A stretch of 64,000 bases of DNA from Clostridia bacterium (GTDB taxonomy: Bacteria > Bacillota > Clostridia > TANB77 > RGIG9151), in assembly GCA_017934955.1 (NCBI GenBank), contig JAGBIO010000007.1, positions 1 through 64,000 on the forward strand, in the 5' to 3' direction. Position 1 is the first letter of the stretch. Every line of letters starts with the position of its first letter. A program made the translations under genes and the position numbers. The notes beneath the pieces were generated by a model that did no database searches, was not told the origin of the DNA, and worked only from the letters and a program-made list of their open reading frames with translations. Shown one piece after another: positions 8,404-16,511 of this stretch.

Positions 8404-8679
8404 GGACAGCATAAATGCTGTCCCTACATTAATTGTGCCTCTCTCTTCTGTACGGACAGCATTTATGCTGTCCATTACGTTAATTGTGCCTCTCTCTTCT
8501 GTACGGACAGCATTTATGCTGTCCATTACGTTAATTGTGTCACTTTTCTTCTGTACGGACAGCATTTATGCTGTCCATTACGTTAATTGTGTCTCTCTCT
8601 TCTGTACGGACAGCATTTATGCTGTCCATTACGTTAATTGTGTCACTTTTCTTCTGTACGGACACAATTCATTGTGTCC
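8404..8679. repeat. Tandem hairpin array 1 (six hairpins, about 51-bp period)
   Basis: Hairpins start at 8404, 8454, 8505, 8557, 8608 and 8660. The first five are of the AGCAT type; the last is of the ACAAT type. Spacers are near-identical (ATTACGTTAATTGTG then a CT-rich run and TTCTGTAC), so the array grew by local duplication. It lies between trmR and trhP, and the last hairpin encodes the C-terminus of TrmR. Confidence 0.95.
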
Positions 8680-9263
8680 TGCTTTTTTCTCATCACCAGC
8701 AAACCATCACCGATATCCAACAATTCCGACTGCAACTCTTCATCCTTCTGCACCGTATCAATAAACTCCCTAAGTCGCATAACCGCTGTTCTCTGCTTAT
8801 GCTTCACAAACTCAGGGCCCGTCACCATACCTTTATAAATCACATTATCCGCAAGCATAACGCCTTTTTCACTCAGTAACCTCTTGCAATACGGAAGATA
8901 CTCGATATAATGACTCTTCGGACCATCAATAAAAATAAAATCATAACGTTCCCGAAGTTTAGGAAGTACCTCTAACGCATCTCCCTCTATAATATGTATC
9001 TTATCTTCCAACTTCAGCATTTTATGATTTGCTCTCGCCAACATAATCCGCTGCTTATCAATCTCAATCGTATCTACACTTCCGCCATCTTCTAAATACT
9101 CCGAAAAAATAGCCGAAGAATAACCAATCGCCGTCCCAATCTCCAAAATTCGAAACGGCTTTAAAGAACTTAGCAATGTCTTCACATACTCTAACGAATC
9201 ATCCAAAATAACCGGAATCCACGCCTCTCTCGCAAACTGCCTCATTTCCTCCAACATTGCCAA
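8643..9263 (-). CDS. trmR: SAM-dependent O-methyltransferase, tRNA mo5U34 (TrmR-like)
   Basis: Class I methyltransferase of the YrrM/COMT type. Motif I is ILEIGTAIGYSSAIF, followed by acidic VDTIEID and the metal-site region FIFIDGPKSHYIEYL, then LADNVIYKG. It would methylate 5-hydroxyuridine in the tRNA anticodon, consistent with the U32 gene just downstream. I start at TTG 9263 (AAGGAG six bases upstream); ATG 9257 is the alternative. The frame runs on upstream into a hairpin repeat, which I exclude. The last dozen residues (QDTMNCVRTEEK) are encoded by hairpin DNA and look like an added tail beyond the family's normal end at GDGLLVMRKK. Confidence 0.85.
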   Translation of the reverse strand: MAMLEEMRQFAREAWIPVILDDSLEYVKTLLSSLKPFRILEIGTAIGYSSAIFSEYLEDGGSVDTIEIDKQRIMLARANHKMLKLEDKIHIIEGDALEVLPKLRERYDFIFIDGPKSHYIEYLPYCKRLLSEKGVMLADNVIYKGMVTGPEFVKHKQRTAVMRLREFIDTVQKDEELQSELLDIGDGLLVMRKKQDTMNCVRTEEK

Positions 9264-9290
9264 GACTCTCTCCTTTCTGCAAACATACAC

Positions 9291-9543
9291 GGACAGCATA
9301 AATGCTGTCCCTACGATAATTGTGCCTCATCCCTTCTGTACGGACACAATTTATTGTGTCCATATCTATGCCTCATTCTTTCTGTACGGACACAATTTAT
9401 TGTGTCCATATCTATGCCTCATTCTTTCTGTACGGACACAATTTATTGTGTCCATATCTATGCCTCATTCTTTCTGTACGGACACAATTTATTGTGTCCA
9501 TTCTACGCCTCTTCCTTCCGTACGGACAGCATTTATGCTGTCC
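9291..9543. repeat. Tandem hairpin array 2 (six hairpins, 46-bp period)
   Basis: Hairpins start at 9291 (AGCAT type), 9342, 9388, 9434, 9480 (ACAAT type) and 9524 (AGCAT type). Spacers carry CATATCTATGCCTCATTCTT repeated almost exactly. The last hairpin lies 7 bases after the proS stop codon on the minus strand. Confidence 0.95.
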
Positions 9544-9550
9544 ATTTGTA

Positions 9551-10993
9551 TTAATACGCTCTGCCCCAAACAACCAAATGTTTTGCCGGCTTTCCGCAGC
9601 ACACACATTTATCTGAAATCGGTGCTTCGGTTTCCAAAATACATCTTGAAGAAACGCCACCTGTTTTATCTTTTATCTCAAGTTCGCACTCCTTCTCGCC
9701 ACACCACATTGCCTTAACAAAGCCCGGTTTTTCCCGATTCAATAACGTCTCAAATTCTTCGAAAGTAACTGCATTTACCGTGTATTCCTCCAACATTGCC
9801 TTCGCTTTTGCATATAAATTCTCATGAATTTCATTTAACAGCTTCTCTAACTCCTCTTCCAAAGAATCCATTGAAACAGTTATCTTTTCGCCGTTATCAC
9901 GTCTTACCAAAATAACAGAATTGTTCTCAATATCTCGAGGTCCCATCTCAATTCTTACCGGCACACCACGCATTTCATATTCGCTAAACTTCCAACCCGG
10001 CATTTTATCCGACAAATCAATCTTCATACGGAACTTCTTGTTTAGTCTTTCATAAATCATCTGTGCAGTTTCCTTCACGCCATCTTTATGCATTGCAATC
10101 GGAATCACAACTGCTTGTATCGGAGCAACTTTAGGAGGCAATACCAGCCCCTTATCGTCCCCGTGAACCATAATCATAGCCCCAATCAAACGAGTCGAAA
10201 CGCCCCAAGATGTCTCATGAACATATTGTAACTGATTGTTCTTATCTAAATATTGGATATTAAACGCCTTCGGGAAGCCGTCGCCGAAATAATGCGACGT
10301 ACCAGATTGTAGTGCCTTTCCGTCATGCATTAATGCCTCAATCGTATAAGTTGCCACCGCACCCGCAAACTTCTCCTTCTCGGTCTTTCTCCCCTTAATA
10401 ACAGGCATTGCCAAAAACTCTTTGCAGAAATCCGCATAAACATTCAACATACGAATAGTCTCTTCCTGTGCCTCTTCAGCCGTAGCATGCACCGTATGGC
10501 CTTCCTGCCATAAAAATTCCCTCGAACGCAGGAACGGTCTTGTCGTTTTCTCCCAACGAACTACACTACACCATTGATTATATAGCTTCGGTAAATCTTT
10601 ATAAGAATGTACAATTTTCGAATAATGATCACAGAATAATGTTTCAGAAGTCGGTCTCACGCATAAACGCTCTTCCAAAGGCTCACTCCCGCCATGCGTC
10701 ACCCAAGCCACCTCCGGTGCAAAACCTGCCACGTGGTCTTTTTCCTTCTGCAACAAACTTTCCGAAATAAACACCGGCATATACACATTCTCATGTCCTG
10801 TTTCCTTAAATCTTCTATCTAATTCATGTTGCATATTTTCCCAAATCGCATACCCATAGGGACGGATAATCAAGCAACCTTTCACCGACGAATAGTCGCA
10901 AAGCTCTGCTTTCATCACAACATCGGTGTACCATCTTGCGAAATCCTCCGACATAGAAGTAATTTCTTCTACCTGTTTCTTATTATCTCCCAT
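9551..10993 (-). CDS. proS: Prolyl-tRNA synthetase, eukaryote/archaeon-like type
   Basis: Charges tRNA-Pro in the cytoplasm. The 480-residue length and sequence match the short ProS type 3 found in clostridia, not the long bacterial form with an inserted editing domain. Class II motifs: [11 protein letters not shown], motif 2 [20 protein letters not shown] with GHT, and motif 3 [19 protein letters not shown]-terminal zinc-binding domain has paired cysteines (CGEKEC, SRC, KCVCCG) and the conserved aromatic end. GGGGAG ribosome site. A hairpin array follows directly, and no classic terminator is seen. Confidence 0.97.
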   Translation of the reverse strand: MGDNKKQVEEITSMSEDFARWYTDVVMKAELCDYSSVKGCLIIRPYGYAIWENMQHELDRRFKETGHENVYMPVFISESLLQKEKDHVAGFAPEVAWVTHGGSEPLEERLCVRPTSETLFCDHYSKIVHSYKDLPKLYNQWCSVVRWEKTTRPFLRSREFLWQEGHTVHATAEEAQEETIRMLNVYADFCKEFLAMPVIKGRKTEKEKFAGAVATYTIEALMHDGKALQSGTSHYFGDGFPKAFNIQYLDKNNQLQYVHETSWGVSTRLIGAMIMVHGDDKGLVLPPKVAPIQAVVIPIAMHKDGVKETAQMIYERLNKKFRMKIDLSDKMPGWKFSEYEMRGVPVRIEMGPRDIENNSVILVRRDNGEKITVSMDSLEEELEKLLNEIHENLYAKAKAMLEEYTVNAVTFEEFETLLNREKPGFVKAMWCGEKECELEIKDKTGGVSSRCILETEAPISDKCVCCGKPAKHLVVWGRAY

Positions 10994-11071
10994 ACAAAAC
11001 TCCCCTTTTCTTTCTGTTTATCCACAAAATTATACCATTCTTTTCTATAAAATGCAAGAATACCCCTGATT

Positions 11072-11986
11072 TTACCTACTATTTCTCTCTAAAAACACAG
11101 CACCCTCATATCCCTGAATCCGCGTATCCTCATCCGCCATCTCTAAACGTTTTGCGGTCAGTAAACAATAACCTTCTTCCCGCTCAATACCGCAAAAATC
11201 TCGCTTCAGCTTCTTCGCCGTCACTAAAGTCGTACCCGAACCCGCAAACGGATCAAACACCATGTCGCCTTCTTCAGAAGAAGCTAAAATCAGCTTTGCA
11301 ATCAGTTTCTCCGGCTTCTGCGTCGGATGTTCCGTATTCTCCGGCATCGACCAATACGGAACCGTAATATCCGTCCAAACATTAGACGGCGCTGTATAAC
11401 GATACTTCTGCCCGTTTTCCTCGAACCAATCCTTCGCCTTTCCTTCTTCATCTCGATAAGGTGCAATAACCTTTTTCTTTACCTTCACGCGATCCAAATG
11501 GAATTGATATTGTTTCTCATCCATCGTACAAAAATAAATATCCTCAATATTATTCTTCCAATTCGTCGCCGCACCTCTACCTTTTTCTCTCTCCCAAGTA
11601 ATTCTGTTTTTCACACAAAAATACTTAGCCAAAATCGGGTAATACAACGGAGAAGACTGCCAATCCCCGCAAAAATACAAAGAACCATTCGGTTTCATAA
11701 TTCGAGGAAGCCTCGACACCCAACTCTCAAACCACTCCGCATAAAGCTGTGCATCTTTCTTATTAAACTTGCTCGAATCATACGTTTTACTCAAATTATA
11801 CGGAGGATCCGCAATCAACAAATCTACAAAAGAATTCGGCAATTTATCCAAAACTTCTAACGTATCCCCAAAAATAATTTTGCCACTTATCTTCTCACAC
11901 TCAAATTCATCCTTATGAAAAAAGCGATCCTGCAAGGCTTTTTTCTCCTTGCAGACCGCCTCAATTGTCAATGTTTTATTCCGCAT
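11072..11986 (-). CDS. Orphan DNA methyltransferase (N6-adenine/N4-cytosine, beta order)
   Basis: A 304-residue DNA methyltransferase. Catalytic motif IV is DPPYN (60-64); SAM motif I, DPFAGSGTT (245-253), comes later, so the motif order is the beta class (CcrM, DpnA and similar). HPTQKP (220-225) is the usual motif before it. DPPY suggests adenine-N6. I start at ATG 11986 with GGAG six bases upstream, because the open frame beyond overlaps the preceding gene. No restriction enzyme gene is nearby, so it is probably a solitary modification enzyme. The target sequence cannot be read from the protein. It follows the gene at 12003 with a 16-base gap. Confidence 0.88.
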   Translation of the reverse strand: MRNKTLTIEAVCKEKKALQDRFFHKDEFECEKISGKIIFGDTLEVLDKLPNSFVDLLIADPPYNLSKTYDSSKFNKKDAQLYAEWFESWVSRLPRIMKPNGSLYFCGDWQSSPLYYPILAKYFCVKNRITWEREKGRGAATNWKNNIEDIYFCTMDEKQYQFHLDRVKVKKKVIAPYRDEEGKAKDWFEENGQKYRYTAPSNVWTDITVPYWSMPENTEHPTQKPEKLIAKLILASSEEGDMVFDPFAGSGTTLVTAKKLKRDFCGIEREEGYCLLTAKRLEMADEDTRIQGYEGAVFLERNSR

Positions 11987-12002
11987 TTTCTTCTCCATTC
12001 TT

Positions 12003-12689
12003 TTACGATTGACTAACTGTAGTACTTCCGTTACCTGCTTCATCTGTGGTTGTATCGTTTGTATAAGTCGTTTGCTGAGAAACTTCAGGTTCATGATAAA
12101 CCACATCCGCCGTTTCATCCTTTACATCTGCCGCAAAATATTCAACCGGATTCAACTTTGTTCCTGCCGGCGGAGCAGAAATTCGATAAGTCACGGTATC
12201 CTCGCCCTGTTGAATTTGTAATTCGTACTTCGCAATTTCCGGTCTTTCATATTGTAACAACAAAGCATAATTTTCCGTAATTTCTTCCGAAAAAACAGCC
12301 ACTTCCTTATTCGGAACCCATTCCTCCAAAAAGCTATCCCAAACCAACGATCTCAGTGTCAAAGTTCCATTGATTTGATAAGGCACCACCAACATATAAT
12401 TCTTACTATCTCTCGTTAAAATTTTGTAACTCAATTTCGGAATTGCATTAATCTGATCTGCATTCAAGCCATCTGTATAATTTCGAATTGCCAATCTCTT
12501 TGGAACCTTCGTATATGGACGTTTAATTTCCAAAACCTCAATATTTGCCAATTCATTTTCCGGATACGGATCTACCTCAACAACCGGTTCCGGTGGTAAT
12601 TCTACCGGAGTTAAAGCAATATAAATACCAATACAAATAAGTGCCAATGTTAAAATTGAAATAACCACAATAATGATTTTATTCTTCAT
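12003..12689 (-). CDS. Membrane-anchored hypothetical protein
   Basis: A 228-residue protein: one N-terminal membrane helix (about 4-26), a proline-rich stretch (PVELPPEPVVEVDPYP), a compact outside domain of about 140 residues, and a Thr/Ser-rich tail (TTYTNDTTTDEAGNGSTT). I do not recognise a family. The GGAGG site is clear. It is upstream of, and probably cotranscribed with, the DNA methyltransferase gene, but nothing in the sequence ties their functions. Confidence 0.7.
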   Translation of the reverse strand: MKNKIIIVVISILTLALICIGIYIALTPVELPPEPVVEVDPYPENELANIEVLEIKRPYTKVPKRLAIRNYTDGLNADQINAIPKLSYKILTRDSKNYMLVVPYQINGTLTLRSLVWDSFLEEWVPNKEVAVFSEEITENYALLLQYERPEIAKYELQIQQGEDTVTYRISAPPAGTKLNPVEYFAADVKDETADVVYHEPEVSQQTTYTNDTTTDEAGNGSTTVSQS

Positions 12690-12796
12690 TTTTTTCCTCC
12701 TAAGTATAAAATTTTATGTATGATTTTTTATAAAATCATTCTACCATTTCTCCCAAAAAGTATCAATAAAAATTTTTGAAATTAAATAAAATGAAA

Positions 12797-12977
12797 ATTA
12801 CAATTCAGACTATAAATTATAAAAATGGCACAAACACTGTAGGGACACAATTCATTGTGTCCTAATTTACAATCTGCCTATTTCGCGGACACAATAAATT
12901 GTGTCCCTACAATAATTGTATCGTCATCGTAGGGGACGGCGTCCTCGACGTCCCGATATTATATTCTGAATTGTAAC
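12797..12977. mobile_element. MITE family A copy
   Basis: Left end ATTACAATTCAGACTATAA and right end TATTCTGAATTGTAAC. Inside are two facing ACAAT hairpins and a GACGGCGTCC-type hairpin (GGGGACGGCGTCCTCGACGT, then CCC). There is no exact target duplication, but the A-rich flanks are similar. Confidence 0.82.
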
Positions 12978-13006
12978 ATAAAAAATAGTGACAAATAAAA
13001 GAGTTC

Positions 13007-13035
13007 TTTACACCTTAAAAATATTTTACTATACT
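13007..13035 (+). promoter_or_regulatory. Predicted sigma-A promoter for the 13061 operon
   Basis: TTTACA (13007-13012), 17-base spacer, TATACT (13030-13035), 25 bases before the start codon. Confidence 0.65.
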
Positions 13036-13060
13036 ATTCTTCTAAAGGGAGGTATGTATC

Positions 13061-13792
13061 ATGAAAAGAAAAATAAATTGGGTAAACATTATTAATAAAT
13101 TTGTTCTATTTAGCTTAATTCTCTCGTTACTTTCTGTTGTTTACATTCTGATTTTTGCTCCGACTCGTGAAAATTCAGGAGAACCGTTTCAACGTATTAA
13201 AAGTGACTATGTATTGATTATGTTGCAATGTATTTTAGGCATATTTGCCATGGCGCTTCCAAAAATTCTAAAAAATAAAACAAATGTTATTATTCCTTCG
13301 AATATGATGCTTCTATACGCCATATTCTTATACTGTGCCATCTATTTAGGAGAAGTAAAATATTTCTACTACCATATTCCGCATTGGGACACGATTTTAC
13401 ATACCTTTAGCGGTTTTATGTTAGGAGCTTTAGGATTTTCCTTTATCTTGATTTTAAATAAAACCGAAAGAATCCCGGTTGCTTTAAGTCCTTCTTTCAT
13501 CGCAGTCTTTGCATTCTGCTTTTCCGTATCTTTAGGAGCACTTTGGGAAATTTATGAGTTCGCCGCAGACGGAATTTTAGCAACCAATATGCAAAAATTT
13601 GCAGCAGAATCCGCAGTACCGTTTGTCGGGCGTGCCGCTTTAGCAGACACAATGAAAGACTTAATCGTCGATACTCTCGGTGCATTGGTAATGTCAATTT
13701 TAGGATATATTTCCTTAAAATATAAAAAAGGCTGGGTAGAAGCCTTAACGCTAAAATTCAAATCAAAAAAAGAAAAACAAGAGATAGAATAA
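13061..13792 (+). CDS. Multi-pass membrane protein, YjdF/DUF2238-like
   Basis: A 243-residue protein with about six membrane helices. Conserved polar motifs HWDTILHTFSGFMLG, LGALWEIYEFAADG and DTMKDLIVDTLGAL match the DUF2238/YjdF family of inner-membrane proteins of unknown role. The conserved Asp, His and Glu on the helices could bind a ligand, but that is inference. AGGGAGG ribosome site. It is followed after 20 bases by mntP, so the two are likely cotranscribed. Confidence 0.75.
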   Translation: MKRKINWVNIINKFVLFSLILSLLSVVYILIFAPTRENSGEPFQRIKSDYVLIMLQCILGIFAMALPKILKNKTNVIIPSNMMLLYAIFLYCAIYLGEVKYFYYHIPHWDTILHTFSGFMLGALGFSFILILNKTERIPVALSPSFIAVFAFCFSVSLGALWEIYEFAADGILATNMQKFAAESAVPFVGRAALADTMKDLIVDTLGALVMSILGYISLKYKKGWVEALTLKFKSKKEKQEIE

Positions 13793-13812
13793 ACGCTTGA
13801 AAGGAGAAAAGA

Positions 13813-14379
13813 ATGGAATTAATCACTTTATTCTGTATTGCCGTCGGATTATCCATGGATGCCTTTGCGGTTTCGATTACAAACGGACTATACTATAAAA
13901 ACTTCAAAAAATCGCAAGTTCTTCTTTCTGCCCTTACTTACGGACTTTTTCAAGGACTCATGCCGTTAATCGGTTACTTTTTCGGAAGTCTGTTTTTCTC
14001 CGTCATCTCACGCTTCGATCATTGGATTGCCTTACTGCTTTTAGGCTTTATCGGATTCAACATGATTGCAGATAGCATAAAAGAAATAAAACATCCGGAA
14101 ACAATTACGAACGATTCGGAATTTGGCTGCAAAACCTTATTTTTGCAAGCGATTGCGACCAGTATTGACGCCTTGACCGTCGGAATCAGTTTCGCCGCAA
14201 TGAACGTAAATATTCTTTTCTCGGTTACCGTAATCGCACTTGTTACTTTTTCCTTCTGTATCGTCGGCGGTTTCTTAGGAAAACGATTCGGCTCTCTCTT
14301 AAAAGAAAAAGCCAAAGTCTTCGGTGGTGTTATTCTCATTTTAATTGGACTAAAAATCTTTTTGGAACATACACTTTAA
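13813..14379 (+). CDS. mntP: Manganese efflux protein MntP
   Basis: A 188-residue, six-helix exporter of Mn2+. The duplicated family motifs are GLSMDAFAVS (Asp16) and ATSIDALTVG (Asp119), whose aspartates line the transport path. Length and motif spacing match MntP exactly. GGAG ribosome site. In other bacteria its level is set by a Mn-sensing yybP riboswitch or by MntR; I see no clear riboswitch here, and it seems to be read from the promoter of the preceding gene. Confidence 0.93.
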   Translation: MELITLFCIAVGLSMDAFAVSITNGLYYKNFKKSQVLLSALTYGLFQGLMPLIGYFFGSLFFSVISRFDHWIALLLLGFIGFNMIADSIKEIKHPETITNDSEFGCKTLFLQAIATSIDALTVGISFAAMNVNILFSVTVIALVTFSFCIVGGFLGKRFGSLLKEKAKVFGGVILILIGLKIFLEHTL

Positions 14380-14428
14380 CACAAAAATACCTCTTAACAT
14401 ATTCTGATATATGATAGGAGGTATTTTT

Positions 14429-15295
14429 ATGTCCTTTGGAATCGCATTAGCCGGCGGAGGCGCAAAAGGCGCTGTACATGTCGGCGTTTTAACAGCACTA
14501 ACCGAACATAACCTAATTCCCACCTCAATAGCAGGCACAAGCGCCGGCTCAATTGTCGCAGGACTATACGCCATGGGATTTACACCACAACAATTAAAAG
14601 AGCTTGTCCACTCACTTTCAAGAAATAACATCACGCTTTTAGATCCATGCTATCCCGAAATCATCAAAACTTTCGTCCAATTCATGACACGTTCTTCTGT
14701 CTCTCTTTCCGGCTTTCTTCACGGGAACAAGTTAGAAAATTATCTTTGTAAGCTCACTAAAAATCAAGCAATAAAAGATATAAAAATGCCCCTTGTCATT
14801 CCCTGCGTTGATCTCATCAACGGGAAAACAATCGTTTACTCCAATCAGGCAAATCGCTGTAAAAATTCCAAAACTGTCGAATGGCGTAATGACGGTCAAC
14901 TCTGCCAAATCATGCGAGCCAGCTGCTCCATTCCGGCAATCTTTCAGCCAAAAATCCTCCACAAAATGTGCTTAGTCGACGGCGGCGTCACCGATGTCCT
15001 CCCCGTTGACTTACTACGCGAAATCGGCGAAAAAAACGTCCTTGCCGTAGATATCTCAGAAGAATACGAACGTCCGAAAAGCATCAATATCATCGAGGTA
15101 ACCACGCACGCCTTCGAAATTATGCAAAAATGCTTAAAAAGCCACACCACCGGAAACGAAAAATACCGTCTCACGCCCAAACTTCCAAAAGACGCCGGAC
15201 TCCTCAATTTTCGCCAAATGGACGCCTGCGTCACCGCCGGCTATCAAGCAACGATTGCCGTAATGCCAAAGTTAAAAGAATTATTCCGAAAATAA
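14429..15295 (+). CDS. Patatin-like phospholipase (RssA group)
   Basis: A 288-residue cytoplasmic serine lipase fold. Oxyanion loop GGGAKG (9-14), nucleophile elbow GTSAG (Ser38) and catalytic Asp in VDGG (Asp184) make the patatin Ser-Asp dyad complete. I start at the ATG at 14429 with AGGAGG seven bases upstream, rather than the earlier ATG at 14411. The substrate is unknown; bacterial RssA-type proteins are thought to hydrolyse membrane lipids. Confidence 0.9.
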   Translation: MSFGIALAGGGAKGAVHVGVLTALTEHNLIPTSIAGTSAGSIVAGLYAMGFTPQQLKELVHSLSRNNITLLDPCYPEIIKTFVQFMTRSSVSLSGFLHGNKLENYLCKLTKNQAIKDIKMPLVIPCVDLINGKTIVYSNQANRCKNSKTVEWRNDGQLCQIMRASCSIPAIFQPKILHKMCLVDGGVTDVLPVDLLREIGEKNVLAVDISEEYERPKSINIIEVTTHAFEIMQKCLKSHTTGNEKYRLTPKLPKDAGLLNFRQMDACVTAGYQATIAVMPKLKELFRK

Positions 15296-15326
15296 ACATT
15301 GATTCTTTACATTTTTATGAAAAAAT

Positions 15327-15572
15327 TAGGGTAAAAAAATAGTCTGGAAATAATTTACACGCAAAAATTTTATACTTCCCTACTGCGCTAAAATACGTCA
15401 TTTTAAAGAACGCTGTACGGACACAATTCATTGTCTCCTAAACCTACCATCTGCCAATTTCTCGGACACCATAAATGGTGTCCCTACAAGGATTGAGACA
15501 CTATTTACTTACTTTTGTATTGTAACTTATTTACTATAAAACCAATTATTGCAAGACTATTTTTTTACCCTA
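15327..15572. mobile_element. MITE family B: 19-bp perfect terminal repeats, 9-bp target duplication
   Basis: Terminal inverted repeats TAGGGTAAAAAAATAGTCT (15327-15345) and its exact complement (15554-15572). Both sides carry the direct repeat TGAAAAAAT (15318-15326 and 15573-15581). Inside are two facing hairpins of the same GGACA.../...TGTCC family (one worn, one with ACCAT arms). There is no open frame of note. The 477-base gap between genes at 15296-15772 otherwise holds nothing I recognise. Confidence 0.88.
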
Positions 15573-15772
15573 TGAAAAAATAGATTAAAATATCCGGGCA
15601 ATTTATCTTCTCGGGACGTCGAGGATACCATCTCCTACATTTATTGCAAATTCAAGTTGAATCACTAACTTAGTAAGAACGAAGTAATTGGGAAGTTTCG
15701 ACTGCCGTTGTGTCCTAATCCTAAGACACCCACCAATTTCATCTACATTAGTCTAATCATAAAATCCTACAT

Positions 15773-16489
15773 CTATAGTTCTGCTTCTTCATACACAGAA
15801 TAAGGCTTTCCGTTAATCATAATCGTCTCTTCATCATTCCAAGAAATTTTCATATCTTGAAACTCACCCCACTTGCCTCGATAAACACGCACAGGGGTTT
15901 TCGTAAAGCGACAGAAAAGCAAATTCAGTGATTTGTTTTCGTATATATCCACCCAAGTATTTCCCCCTAAGGCACCTTGGTCACTATCTATGACCTTAGC
16001 AACATACCTGTTTTGCGGTGAAGCTACAGTTTGCACAACGGTATTGCATCCAAAAGATCCGATAAAAATACTTAAACATGCCACAAACACAAGCAAATTA
16101 AACACCAAACAGGAGAAAGTCGTAACAATAATCTGTGCCACAAGCGGTTGTGCAAATTTAGCCAACAAAATGAATGCAGACAAACAAGTTACAAGCACAA
16201 AAACCCCCGTCAGACGCCATGTACTGCTGAAAAGAAGGCAAAATCCGGTTATAAGAGACAACGGCATAATTAATAAAGCCAAGAATCCGTTTAACTTACT
16301 TACCGGTAGTTTGGATACAAATAATAACACAGTCAGCAATACCGATACAACCGCCAGAAACACTGTAAATACACTATTATTGAAAATTTCAAAATCATAA
16401 CCGCAAGAGAATCCTATCAGTTGTCCGATAGGAACAAAAGCATACAAAAAAACTAAAATTCCGTATGAAGCAACAGCTAATTTTTTCAT
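15773..16489 (-). CDS. Multi-pass membrane protein with DUF5412-like C-terminus
   Basis: A 238-residue protein with four or five membrane helices (first at 5-25) and a C-terminal outside domain. The domain has the pattern SPQNRYVAKVIDSDQGALGG then a hydrophobic strand, as in DUF5412-type proteins. The function is not known. The GGAGG-like site is near the ATG. It lies 22 bases after the end of dxs. Confidence 0.6.
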   Translation of the reverse strand: MKKLAVASYGILVFLYAFVPIGQLIGFSCGYDFEIFNNSVFTVFLAVVSVLLTVLLFVSKLPVSKLNGFLALLIMPLSLITGFCLLFSSTWRLTGVFVLVTCLSAFILLAKFAQPLVAQIIVTTFSCLVFNLLVFVACLSIFIGSFGCNTVVQTVASPQNRYVAKVIDSDQGALGGNTWVDIYENKSLNLLFCRFTKTPVRVYRGKWGEFQDMKISWNDEETIMINGKPYSVYEEAEL

Positions 16490-16511
16490 ACTCCGCGTCC
16501 TCCTTGAACTC

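Noticed and set aside
8404-9543. Regularly spaced repeats that resemble a CRISPR array
   Set aside because: The repeated unit is a 20-base palindrome and the spacers are almost identical to each other. No cas genes are present. They are tandem hairpin duplications.
8398-9717. Open frames through the hairpin arrays (repeated VRTAFMLS or VRTQFIVS in translation)
   Set aside because: They arise because the repeat has no stop codons in some frames. No ribosome site fits, and the same peptides appear wherever the hairpin occurs.
11149-12118. Longer start for the DNA methyltransferase (ATG 12118)
   Set aside because: The extra 44 residues would overlap the preceding gene by over 110 bases and have no family match; ATG 11986 has a well-placed ribosome site.
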